From assembly GCA_001970955.1 (NCBI GenBank), contig MPUH01000521.1, positions 1 through 48,365 of the forward strand: 48,365 nucleotides of DNA, read 5' to 3'. The notes under the pieces were generated by a model. That model saw only the letters and a list, made by a program, of their open reading frames with translations. It was not told where the DNA came from and did no database searches. The position numbers and the translations under genes are program-made. How positions within the stretch are numbered: position 1 is the stretch's first letter; every line of letters begins with the position of its first letter. The DNA comes from Stentor coeruleus. Lineage: Eukaryota; Ciliophora; Heterotrichea; Heterotrichida; Stentoridae. Below, in pieces: positions 1 to 10,111 of the stretch.

Positions 1-989
1 TTAGTAAATTCGAGAGCTGGAAGGATTTTTCTATCTTTGCATTTGCATTCTATCAGGCTATATTTCATATAACATTCCAAACCATAACTTGAAAATATAT
101 CAATAGCTGTATCAAAAAATTCAGGGGGTGACAATATAAATGAAGTTCCAGAATCAAAAACAGCTTGGGCTCCTGAAGAGATTTCAAAGTAACCAAAGTT
201 TACTGTAAATGAATTTACTAACCATACTTCATAAACAGAATTAATAGGTGATATTGGGAAATTGTAAATTACTCTAGAGTTAGATGAATATTTCGTAATA
301 TTTGAAGAGCCAATCATAAGATTTGAAGATGGGTCACCATAACCATATCCATCAAAATTTCTAAAATTGATATACATAGCAAATTGTTTACTCTCTATTT
401 TTCCAGCAAGTTTCAAACAATCCATAAAGGTCGGAACATAATTACTGAGGCTTTTGAACCCAAGTCCAAGAATTCCATCACGCCTAACATTATTAAATCC
501 ACTATCATTATAAACCAAAACAAAGTTGGCAGTTGTTGAAAGAACATTTGTTTCTCCAATTGATACTATATCTGTGGATAAGTATCCAGAATAGCCTGTT
601 CCATCAAGATACTATGTTAAAATTACACTACCCTTAACTGGTGTACTTGTGTTTTTATAAGTTGTTGATTTTTTAGCATTAAACTGATTATCGAGACCAT
701 CGCAATAAATACAATCAGAGCTTTCAACCCATAGATACTATGTAAAAAATACAGAACTTCCAGTATCTAGTTGAATCGTAAATGGTTGTCCAGGTGTCCC
801 AATTTCAATAGTTGCAGTATATAAAATCTGTATATTTTTTACGTCTTCATAGTTCATTATTTTGCTGTCTTTCAACCCTCCTGAACGTAGTATGTCAAAT
901 TCGGAGTTGATAACATTACGTTTGAGGGGAATGGAAATTTGTCCGGAGACAAAATTCAAAAGGATAAAAATAAACATTATATTAGACAT
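1..989 (-). CDS. Pepsin-like aspartic protease, copy 1 (3' end runs off the window)
   Basis: Family A1 aspartic endopeptidase, probably secreted or endomembrane. Exon 1 (753-989) encodes a hydrophobic signal peptide, a short propeptide and the first active-site motif DTGSS. Two 15-nt introns (738-752, gtattttttacatag; 612-626, gtaattttaacatag) carry in-frame TAG. Removing them restores the family sequence DTGSSYLWVESSDC. Exon 2 is 627-737. Exon 3 (611 to 1) contains the second catalytic motif FDSGTS and a cysteine-bearing C-terminal lobe, and is cut by the window edge. The start at 989 is fixed by an in-frame TGA a few codons upstream and by agreement with the next copy. It is the left member of a tandem pair with 1964-3220. 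Family assignment is firm; substrate and location are inferred. Confidence 0.9.
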
Positions 990-1359
990 CCATTTAAATA
1001 ATCAATGGAAATATTTTAGATAAAAATACTTGGGCTGGAGAGAAAATTAATTATTCGTTTAACAGGGAAAATTATTGTTGATAGTCGAAATAGTTTATGA
1101 GTGTGAAAATTAATAATAATTAGTTTTTTTTTATCAAGTCTGAGCTTTTTTTTTTTTTAAAATATACTCAATTTGTTAAATCGAGAAGTAAAATCATTTG
1201 AGAAAAAACTGTTTGCAAATTGATATTCAAAGATAGCCTTCATATAGCTTTTAACACTGTTTTTGCTTTTTAAGGTATTTCAAATGCTAACTATTTATAA
1301 AGTCTACCATATTAATATAAAAGTTATATACATAAATGTAATATAGCGAATATAAAACC
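990..1359. other. Upstream region of protease copy 1
   Basis: Noncoding, AT-rich, with poly-T runs near 1127 and 1148. It matches 3221-3590 upstream of protease copy 2 closely and presumably holds the promoter of the minus-strand gene. No specific regulatory motif was recognised. Confidence 0.5.
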
Positions 1360-1720
1360 TCTAGTTTTAATTATAACTAAAGTGATTAGACTATATCCAA
1401 ATTTTGATGCTTCAAATATACATAATATGCATATCTTTTATGTCTTTATGGGTGATTATTTCTATATCTCTTAAATGTTTATGTTAAAGAGGGATGAAAA
1501 TTTGTCAAGAGAAAAATTTAGAAGGATGAAATAACAATTATATTAGAATAAATGCATGGATTAAATTCTAGATAACTTTTTAGATAAAAATGTTCAGATA
1601 GAGAGAAATTAATTATTTCGCCTAGTAAGGAAAATTTATTTATGGTAATCGGTTTAAGTGGAGTATGAACTCTATAAGGTCCTGAGTTGAATACTAAAGT
1701 TTGCTGTTTTATTATATTAG
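1360..1720 (-). pseudogene. Decayed 5' end of an aspartic protease gene (relic 1)
   Basis: This stretch aligns over its length, with many substitutions and indels, to the first exon and leader of the protease genes. The part around 1490-1550 corresponds to the signal-peptide region and 1560-1690 to the leader just upstream of the start. The reading frame is destroyed and no exon 2 or 3 follows. It lies in the same orientation as the intact gene. Bases 1721-1963, between it and the next gene, show nothing recognisable. Confidence 0.6.
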
Positions 1721-1963
1721 GCATACTGATTTTACTTTTGATTATTTGTGTGCCTATTTTCTTTGCATAGGGAGCTTCTTCAGTAATATTTAGTTAGATA
1801 AGTAGTTTAAACTCATTTAGGTAGTTATTATTTTCATGCTAATTTTCTTAGCGAAATGGAGTTATTATATTTAGTTTAATAGCAAATATATCTTCTTTTA
1901 AATAATATATATTCTTTAAAACTAGATTTTTTCTAAACTATTAATGACTAAAGACTTAACTAC

Positions 1964-3220
1964 TTAATTGAGGACTGCTAAAATAGTTGTAATGCTCAAG
2001 AATAGATTGAATATTGAACTATCATCAACTGTAGCATCACTCATACTATTAATCGCTGGAGTAAATGAGATCGTCATATTATCCATGTTATAAATAGTAT
2101 AATATTGTCTTAAAAACACATCACCAAGAAGCCAAAATACATCTGAACCCTCTTGGACAAGCATTTCACAAACTTTATCATCGCATAGATAAAGTCTATT
2201 TTGAGGAATAGAAACTGTTTGCGAATTATAAGTAAATTCGAGATCTGGAAGAATTTTTCTATCTTTGCATTTGCATACTATCGTCGAATAATCTGTAACA
2301 GCGCATACCAAACCAAGACTTGAAAGTGCACTAATAGCTGTATCTAAAAATCCAGGGGGTGACAATATAAGTGAAGTTCCAGAATCAAAAATAGCTTGAG
2401 TTCCTGTAGAGAGTTCAAAGGTACCGAATTTTACTGTAAATGAATTTACTTGCCAAAATTCATAGATGGAATCAATAGGTGATATTGGGAAATTATAAAT
2501 TATTGAAGGGTTGGATGAATATTTCGTAATATTTGAAGAGCCAATCATAAGGTTTGAAGATGGGCTACCATAACCATGCCCTTTAAAGTCTCTGAAATTG
2601 ATATACATAGCAAATTGTTTACTAGTTATTTTTCCAGCAAGTTTCAAATTATCCATAAAAGTCGAAATGTTATTACTGATGCCTTTAAACCCAAGTCCAA
2701 TAATCCCATCATATTCAGCATCATCAAATCCAGTATCATTATAAACTAAAACAAAGTTAGCAGTTGTTGAAAGAGCATTTGTTTCTCCAATTGATACTAC
2801 ATCTGTTGATAAGTATCCAGAATAGCCTGATCCATCAAGATACTATGTTAAAATTACATAACTCTCAATTAGTATACTTGTATTTTTATAAGTTGTTGAC
2901 TTTTTAGCATTAAATTGATCATCGAGGTCATCGCAAGAGATGCAATCTGAGCTTTCAACCCATAAGAGCTATGTAAAAAATACAGAGCTTCCAGTATCTA
3001 GTTGAACTGAAAATGATTGTCCAGGTGTCCCAATTTCAATAGTTGCAGTGTATATAATCTGTATATTTTTTACGTCTTTATAGTTCATTATTTTGCTGTC
3101 TTTCAACCCTCCTGAACGTAGTATGTCAAGTTCGGAGTTGATAACATTACGTTTGAGGGGAATGGAAATTTGTCCGGAGACAAAATTCAGAAGGATAAAA
3201 ATAAACATTATATTAGACAT
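1964..3220 (-). CDS. Pepsin-like aspartic protease, copy 2 (complete)
   Basis: Complete A1-family aspartic protease of 408 residues. Exons are 2984-3220, 2858-2968 and 1964-2842. Introns are 2969-2983 (gtattttttacatag) and 2843-2857 (gtaattttaacatag), both 15 nt, identical in sequence and position to copy 1. A signal peptide (about residues 1-17) and short propeptide precede catalytic DTGSS at the end of exon 1. The second motif FDSGTS is in exon 3. The last about 17 residues are hydrophobic, so a GPI-anchor signal or a membrane tail is possible. The start is placed at 3220 to match copy 1; an in-frame ATG at 3238 would add six residues. The length suits the family. It could be digestive (lysosomal or food vacuole) or surface-bound; the sequence does not decide. 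Confidence 0.92.
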
Positions 3221-3589
3221 CCATTTTAAAATAATCAATGGAAGAATTTTAGATAAAAATACTTAGGCTGGAGAGAAAATTAAATGTTTATTTAATAGGG
3301 AAAAATTATTGTTGATAGTCGAAATAGTTTATGAGTGTGAAAATTAATAATAATTAGTTTTTTTTTATCAAGTCTGAGCTTTTTTTTTTTTTTTTAAATA
3401 TACTCAATTTGTTAAATCGAGAAGTAAAATCATTTGAGAAAAAACTGTTTGCAAATTGGATATTCAAAGATAGCCTTCATATAGCTTTTAACACTGTTTT
3501 TGCTTTTTAAGGTATTTCAAATGCTAACTATTTATAAAGTCTACCATATTAATATAAAAGTTATATACATATAAATGTAATATAGTTAA

Positions 3590-3960
3590 TATAAAATCTC
3601 TAGTTTTAATTATAACTAAAGTGATTAGACTATATCCAAATTTTGATGCTTCAAATATGCATAATCTGTATATTTTTTATGTCTTTATGGGTGAAATATT
3701 TCTATGTCTCTCGAATTTGTAGTTGATGAGTTTATCTTAAAGGGTGATGAAAATTTGTCAAGAGATAAATTTAAGAGGATGAAATAAATATTATATTAGA
3801 TGTTTATATTAGAATAAATACATGGATAAAACTTTAGATAACTTTTTAGATAAAAATGTTCAGATAGAGAGAAATTAATTATTTCGCCTAATAAGAAAAA
3901 ATTATTTTTGGTAATCGAAAGGTTTTTTGCATATGAAAATAGATGATTACTGGGTTTTTA
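3590..3960 (-). pseudogene. Decayed 5' end of an aspartic protease gene (relic 2)
   Basis: It corresponds to relic 1 at 1360-1720, and both resemble exon 1 plus leader of the protease genes. The stretch around 3655-3690 still matches the intact exon 1 well, then the frame is lost. No catalytic motif survives. Because both intact genes have a relic in the same position, the relic predates the duplication of the gene-plus-relic unit. Confidence 0.6.
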
Positions 3961-4966
3961 ACTAAGACATAAAGTTTTTTGTTGTTATAAATAAGTTAGA
4001 GCTTTTAAGCAAGTTGTAAGATATTCTGAAAAAATTATAATCTGAAAATTTAAGCATAGGCTCTTATAAAGGTTCTAGTACTTTTTTACTCTTAAAAATA
4101 TTTTTCAAAGTAGTCTAGCCCCTATTAGGCTTTTAAAAATCATTAAATTTCGATAATCTTCTTTGGCAAATCTTGTGTAAATTCATGGAATTTTTTTTTT
4201 ATCGTATAGTCTTGATGTCTTATTCTTTTTGAAGAGTATATTATGATTCTTAAATTCTAAACTGTAAAATTTGATATTTTATAACTTCACATGTGATTAT
4301 TTACTAGTTTGTAGTTTCGAGTAATTTTTTTAGTATAAAATATTAGGTAAAAGCATCAGAAAGTACTTAGAAATGATAAGTTAAAAATGTTTGTAATTAC
4401 AAAGAGATACTTTGATCTAAATATTCTTTGAAATATCTTAAATGAGAAATTAACTTATATAACTAAAGCATAACATCAATTAGTTTAAGATAATAATATA
4501 ATTATAAGTTTAATTATACTCTTTAGAATATATCATCTGTTTATATTATGATTTTACTCATTATGAGAAAGTTGGTAAGGGAAAGTGTTAAAAAGTTCAA
4601 AACACTCAAATTTGCTAATGAAAATATTGAAATAGGAGACCCATGAAATTATAAAAATTCAACTTTTATTTATCTTCACAACATTTTCAGTAAACCAAAA
4701 AAGCTTCCTAAATTTATCCTAAAAAATATCCCAATTCCTTACAATCACAATAATTTACCAGTTCTAAAAATACAAAATTTGATTAATCAAACTATAAAAA
4801 ATTCATCTTCATAAATAAGACATGCTATTTTATTATATAAACCATTAGTTAAAACTACATATATACAATAATAAAACATTAAAATTCTTACACCTATCAA
4901 AACTTATCATTAAAAAAAAATTCAAACAAATTTCATTATAAAACTATTATTCTCTATCTTTAATTA
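3961..4966. other. Intergenic, no gene seen
   Basis: Very AT-rich sequence between the protease cluster and the 3' end of the F-box gene. No open frame, repeat or RNA gene could be supported. Confidence 0.5.
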
Positions 4967-6103
4967 CTATAAATCTTTAATCCTCTGTGTGGTTTTTCCT
5001 GAAACCCCCGTAAACACTGGTTTATATTGTTTCCACACCACACCAGCTACATACCCCAAATCTCTTGAAACTCTTCCATTAATATACATATAAATCAGTC
5101 CTTTTTTCTCATCAAAATTAATATTCTCTGTATTAATCCCCATAATATTCAAACGTTCAATAAGTTCAACTTTTCTCTGTATTTTTTCTTCTTCACTTAA
5201 AACAATTTTTTTCTTAACCTCACCTTGTTCTTCATCACTCCCATCATTAGCTAAAAGTTTTTTCTCTTTATCTTTTTCATAAATTTTAACCATAGACTGG
5301 GCAATTTTATTTGCAGATTGTCTTGATTTCCCTAATACATAATTATGTGGTAAACTTCCTTCAATATTTAAATACTCATTAATATAATCATTATCAATAC
5401 CTTCTTTTTGCATATGATAAACAATTTCAGTCCTTCGTTTTTCTTCAACATTCGTTCGCATTTTTATTTTCTTTCTCTTTTCAGGATCCATTTTAACTAG
5501 ATTTAATATATCTTTTGTATAAAAAACATACATATATTTCTCAGATTCATGTGTATGTGGAACTTTAAGTCCTTCTAATTGTTGTCTTTGAATTTCTTCA
5601 ATTTTCACCCCATATTCACTTTGAGCATTTTCTAAAGATATCATTGAAAACTCAGGAGATCTTGCACATTTAAAACATAGGGTTCTTTGGAGTATTGGGA
5701 GGAATCTAAGTTTGTTTTCAGATGAATCACATTTGACACAAAATTTGTAAAGTAAGTTTATATAGACAATACGCCATTTTATTGTTCTTGAACAATGGGA
5801 AACTTGAGATAGAATTTTTTCAGCAAAATCATCGAAACTTCTGCTAGCTTTTGAATAAAGGAAATCAATTTTATCATTACCAAGTTGTTTTGATAAATCA
5901 TTCCATAGAGATGCATCCCAAGAAGCTGAGTAGAAATTTTTATTTATCAGAGATAGTTGAAGTACTTCGAGACCATGGATAAATCTGAATACTAGACTGA
6001 GAGTTTTGGATTGATTTTTTGTAGAAAACTTTAGTTTCGGTAGCATAGTTTTTAGCTTTTCTTTGTATTTGGTTGTAGATACTCCATATTGATAATCAAA
6101 CAT
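4967..6103 (-). CDS. F-box-like protein with a CxxC zinc motif
   Basis: Intronless 378-residue protein. Residues about 35-75 look like an F-box (hydrophobic helices with an N-K-x-W/F-type pattern and SLWNDL), which would bind SKP1 in an SCF ubiquitin ligase. Two CxxC pairs follow at about residues 119-145 (CVKC and CFKC). After them comes the I-S-x-x-x-A-x-x-x-Y pattern, seen after the second CxxC in XPA-like zinc modules and in many F-box proteins. Residues about 220-320 are highly charged and probably helical. The C-terminus (about 330-378) is a compact segment I do not recognise. The target is unknown. F-box assignment is moderate, the zinc motif is clear, and the coding status is firm. 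Confidence 0.75.
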   Translation of the reverse strand: MFDYQYGVSTTKYKEKLKTMLPKLKFSTKNQSKTLSLVFRFIHGLEVLQLSLINKNFYSASWDASLWNDLSKQLGNDKIDFLYSKASRSFDDFAEKILSQVSHCSRTIKWRIVYINLLYKFCVKCDSSENKLRFLPILQRTLCFKCARSPEFSMISLENAQSEYGVKIEEIQRQQLEGLKVPHTHESEKYMYVFYTKDILNLVKMDPEKRKKIKMRTNVEEKRRTEIVYHMQKEGIDNDYINEYLNIEGSLPHNYVLGKSRQSANKIAQSMVKIYEKDKEKKLLANDGSDEEQGEVKKKIVLSEEEKIQRKVELIERLNIMGINTENINFDEKKGLIYMYINGRVSRDLGYVAGVVWKQYKPVFTGVSGKTTQRIKDL

Positions 6104-6151
6104 TATTGGGGCTTTTTATTATAATTGTTTATTGGGTTTATAAAATATTTT

Positions 6152-6256
6152 GCTTTTTTTATGATTTTATTGATCTGTAGATTTTGTATTAGACGAGGTG
6201 ATTTAAGATTTTTAGCTTTTTTTATGATTTTATTGATCCGTGAATTTTGTATTAGA
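6152..6256. repeat. Short direct repeat, period 63 bp
   Basis: About 42 bp starting at 6152 is repeated at 6215 with two or three differences, centred on the shared string gctttttttatgattttat. It lies just upstream of the F-box gene (divergent side), so it may fall in its promoter. No function is recognised. Confidence 0.6.
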
Positions 6257-6284
6257 AGTTAAAGTTAAAATAGAATGTAGTGAG

Positions 6285-6530
6285 GTTGACGAGGATGTGA
6301 CCTTGTCTGGTCCAGGTTTGAGAGTCCTACGACCTTTTTCTTTCAGTTTATTCAGGATGGTGTATCACTTTTCGTTTTTAATAATGTGCTTGCTGACTTT
6401 TTTCAGTAATTTTTTAGAGTTTCTTTACTTGAGAGTGAGTATAACTGAGACAAGTTCTTGCGCTTATTTTTTTCTTGTGAAACCTAACTTTTAAGGCATG
6501 TCTTGAAGTTCTTGTGTTGTTCATAGCATA
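6285..6530 (-). repeat. Decayed dispersed element, copy A
   Basis: It matches 9625-9880 over about 240 bp with substitutions and indels. The best conserved core is around 6310-6340 (ggtttgagagtcct). On the minus strand the segment reads as basic, coding-like peptide interrupted by stops in different places in the two copies, including GRRTLKPGPDK in copy A. It could be a worn transposase or gene fragment, but the family cannot be named from what remains. Confidence 0.45.
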
Positions 6531-6779
6531 TTTTTGATTAGAAGAGGAAATTTAAGATTTAGGCTTAGAAGGGAAGTTGATTAGGTTAATATATAAGACA
6601 AATAAGAATAAAAGATTGAAAAAGATAAGGAGAGGTAATTCTATTGAAGAAAAATAGAAGATAATTAATAACAAATGTTTGAAAGATAGGATATGGTTTG
6701 GAATACTATTGTTAGGATAATTTTAGAAATTTAACTCATTTCAACTAGCATATAATAGGATTAGATGTGATATTTTCAA

Positions 6780-7201
6780 TATAAAATTGCATTGAAGACA
6801 AAAAAAATCAAACTGAAAAATTATAAATATGCTAACTATATATTTGATGCATATTTTTATTTTATCTAAGTGATAAAATTGCTCTTAATAGCATTTTCAT
6901 AGTGTTTTGTATATATTTAAATTATTTCTTATAAGAAATATGTAATTTATAATAAGGTCTTCTAGTAGAAATGACTTCTGATTCACTTGGGTGGGATATC
7001 TATGCAAAATCGCTGATTGAATTCAAAATCCCCTACATTTTTAAAAGGTTATCAACTTTCACACCTTAATTTTATATATAATAAATACTAAATCATGCCT
7101 AAGCTCCTATAAAAAAAATTAAGCCATGCCTTATGATTCTAACTCGATTTTTATTATTTTTTTTGTATTATAAACTATCATTTGATATATTTATTTTCAT
7201 T
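6780..7201. repeat. Noncoding repeat flanking REJ-like copies, copy A
   Basis: Related segments are at 8440-9010 and, for the right-hand part, 15490-15680. Landmarks are gacttctgattcact, a run matching ttaattttatatataataaat, and ctttaatt-rich spacers. At 7202 the repeat abuts the truncated REJ-like pseudogene directly, which marks the breakpoint that removed its N-terminal 80 percent. Confidence 0.6.
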
Positions 7202-8041
7202 TTCCACGTTAGCTTTTATACATCAGGGACTTATATTGACCAAAATCTTACACTTAGTACACCAAAAAGTACTATTTTAGGTTCTGAAATAATATACACA
7301 ACAGTTGGAGGTGGTGCTGGACCTATTGTAACTACTTGTGCATGGACACTTATAGCTATTCTTGCAGCACTTGCTTTTAATACAATAGATAAAAAATCAA
7401 GATGAAATTACCAGACATATATACAAATATGCCAATTATCCACTTGCAAGCATATTTATTCGTCAGCACAATGGCAGAAGGAAGTCATCAGTTATATATT
7501 TTTTCTCGACGCAAATTATTTTAATGTGCTTGATTGGAATATTAATACAAAGCTTTGAAACTCCTTTAGAAAAGACTGATAAAGATTATGGAACCTTTTT
7601 AAGCCATAATGCCAATCCTGGAGCTGCTGCTTGGGGATTAGCTCAAATAATTACTTTTCCGGCTTTCTATTTTACATTCAATAAATTTGCTTCAGCGAAA
7701 AAAGCTTTAATTTCAAAATATGCTACACTAAGTCTAGCCTCAATTTGTTTTATTGGCATAGTTTTAATGACAGCCTTCTATTGCAAAGAATTTACGTTTT
7801 ATTGGATAATCAACTATTTCATATTTTGCTGCTTCAGTTATTTTTAGAGATTTTTTATGCATTTATTGTATGGAAAATTAAAAAATCTCATATGGGCAGA
7901 TTGCCAGATAAAGTTTTCCCTGAGATTGAAGTACTTAATAATCTCAAAAAGAATGAAGGATTCCATAAAAGAGATATATCAAACACTCCAAAAGAGTATG
8001 AGTATGGCTCAGAATCAATTGAAGTTTCCCATTTAGGTTAA
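7202..8041 (+). pseudogene. Truncated REJ/polycystin-1-like gene, copy 0 (C-terminal membrane region only)
   Basis: It aligns with 20938-21949 of the third copy. The left end is a breakpoint into noncoding repeat at 7202. Around 7311 a precise 174-nt (58-codon) segment is missing relative to the other copies; it encodes the GPS-like cysteine module just before the first membrane helix. An extra A near 7390-7394 shifts the frame before the second membrane helix, and a lost base near 7825-7830 shifts it again. The stop at 8039-8041 matches the normal C-terminus. There is no start context and there are several lesions, so this is a pseudogene. Confidence 0.85.
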
Positions 8042-8439
8042 TTTAGTTTAGATTAACAGAAAAATTTATATAGAATTTTCATATATAAATGTTTATGTAA
8101 TTAAAAGCATATTAATTCAATTATGTGAGTATATAATAGAACTGAATTAACAGTAACTAAATCTAATTTTTATATAATTTTAAGAGTTGCTTTCATCAAT
8201 TCTTTAAATATTATATAAAGTAAGATTATGCCAGTTGATATTGATATATTTATTTTTCTACTTATATCTAAAGTTTATGATTCAAGAATAAAATTTAGAA
8301 GAAAAAATCATTGCTAGATAGCTATGAAAGATCTACTGCTGTTCAGTTTCTTGACCTATTTATATAGGTTACACTCTAAAATATAATTATTAAAAAAAAA
8401 ATCAGTCAAGTTGATTAAATTTATACCCGACTACGCCAA

Positions 8440-9010
8440 ATGAAAAATAAATGCACAAAAATATCAAACTGAAGCAATTACAAATATCTAATTATACATT
8501 TGACGTATATTTTTATCTTTATCTAAGTGATAAAATTACTCTTAATAGTATTTATATATATCCATATTATAATTATATAATATAATTTTTATATGTATTT
8601 AAGTGATTTCTCATAAACAATAAAGACCTCCTGAACCAAATAAAGAGTCATATAACCAGCGACAACGAGTGGTTTAATATCTAATAAAAAATCATAATAT
8701 GTATTAATTATTTATAATAATACCTTCATTAGAAATGACTTCTGATTCACTTTGTTGGGAGTATCTATGCAAAATCACTTGATTAAATTCAAAAGCCTCT
8801 ACTTTTTTAAAAGATTATCAATTTTCATACCTTAATTTTATATATAATAAATATTGAATCATGCTTAAGTTCTTTTAACCAAATTAAGTCATGTCTTATA
8901 ATTCTAACTAGATATTTACGATTTTCTGGTATTGCAAATTATCATTTGATTTATTTGTTTTCATCTTTACTTAAAATCGACACTTTTATTAGCAAAGTAA
9001 AATACTTTAT
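8440..9010. repeat. Noncoding repeat flanking REJ-like copies, copy B
   Basis: It aligns with 6780-7200. The part from about 8855 also resembles 15500-15640. Noncoding; it appears to be the 3'-flank of the ancestral array unit. Confidence 0.55.
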
Positions 9011-9624
9011 AAATTTATTACTAGGAAATATGTATGGCAAAATTTTTTCTAGCCAATCTAAAAAAAAAAATTATTATTATAAAAAAAAAGTTTATTCTAT
9101 ATATCTAGTTCAGTTTAATTTAACACATAATTTATATCTTTTATGCACTTCTATAACTTAAAAACTTTACTAATCCTTGATTATTTTCGAAAATCTGGTC
9201 CTTCAAGCATAAATTATCTCGTATTTATAAAAGCATTAAGTCTAAGTATAATGTTTTCTCAAATAAGCTCAAGCAATAATTCATATGATCTATAATTATT
9301 TTGGTTTTTCTGACAAGTTTTTAAATTATTTGACCTAATTGGAAGATTATAAAATGCCTTTGCAAGTTAATACTAAAAAGCTTTGAGTATAGGATATTTT
9401 TAAGTTTTTTTAATAAGAATATTAAGTTTTAAACTTAATTAACTATTGAAAGCATTTTTTTATTTCGAGTTATCAAAGAGATATTTTTATTTTTTAGCCC
9501 CTTTACTAAATAAGTATACCTTCTTAAATAAAATAAAATATATAATACAAGAAATGATAAATGGGTGCTGTTGCATAATTATATTTGACTTATAACTTAA
9601 AGTTTAAGTTTAAGTAGAAAGATA

Positions 9625-9880
9625 CTTAGGTCGGTTGGGTTATAACCTCATCTGGTTCAGGTTTGAGAGTCCTGTGACACCTTTCTTTAAATTGATTTGG
9701 GATGATGCACCACTTGTCGTTTTAATAATTTATTTGTTAACTTTCCTAGTAATTCTTTAGAGTTTCTTTTTTTGAAAGTGAGCATAACTAAGGCAAATCT
9801 TGCGTTTATTTTATTTTCCCTTGTGAAGCCTAGCTTTTTAAGGTTTGTCTAGAAGTTCTTGTATTATTCGTAGCATATTT
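9625..9880 (-). repeat. Decayed dispersed element, copy B
   Basis: Partner of 6285-6530. The conserved core is ctggttcaggtttgagagtc near 9650-9670. The minus-strand coding potential is more eroded than in copy A. Confidence 0.45.
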
Positions 9881-10111
9881 TATAACTTAAGATATCCAGA
9901 AAGAAGTAAAGACTATGGGTTTGAATCACAAATATATAAAAATTTATCAAAAATTATCCTTTTTGGAATCTTTTATCTTATGATCAAAATTTTCTTATAA
10001 ATATTGAAATAAATTAGATGCTTACAAAGAGTTATGAAAACATAAAGAATTAGCTGTTTAGATATATTTTATCTTTTATATTTGCCTAAATATTTGAGGC
10101 TAGGACTAATT

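Larger units (their letters stand above)
1..3960. repeat. Tandem duplication of protease gene plus upstream relic
   Basis: Unit 1 (about 1-1720) and unit 2 (about 2232-3960) align end to end, including the coding exons, both introns, the promoter region with its poly-T tract, and the decayed relic upstream. The offset is about 2.23 kb at the start codons (989 and 3220). The coding parts differ by scattered substitutions and the noncoding parts by small indels, so the duplication is not brand new. Confidence 0.85.
6104..7201. other. Intergenic tract made of dispersed repeats
   Basis: No intact gene. The segment 6285-6530 resembles 9625-9880, and 6780-7200 resembles 8440-9010 and part of 15490-15680. 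Both repeat types recur next to the REJ-like copies. The short open frame at 6240-6494 (+) is not supported by any similarity or by conservation in the 9625-9880 relative. Confidence 0.5.
8042..10111. other. Intergenic tract between copy 0 and copy 1
   Basis: No gene supported. It holds repeat 8440-9010 (related to 6780-7200), segment 9155-9330 (related to 15820-15970), the decayed element 9625-9880, and 9890-10111, which resembles 16070-16306 in front of the next REJ-like copy and so probably contains the promoter. The short open frame 8946-9161 is AT-rich noise. Confidence 0.5.

Noticed and set aside
6300..6345. tRNA gene suggested by ggtttgagagtcc
   Set aside because: No acceptor, D-arm or anticodon stem can be drawn, and the repeat partner at 9650 does not conserve one either.
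7133..7201. Start of a gene at 7133 for the truncated REJ copy
   Set aside because: This part matches noncoding repeats at 8890-8960 and 15540-15610, so the open frame is accidental.
9905..9935. tRNA T-loop-like string gggtttgaatc
   Set aside because: No cloverleaf around it, and it is altered in the homologous position near 16100.
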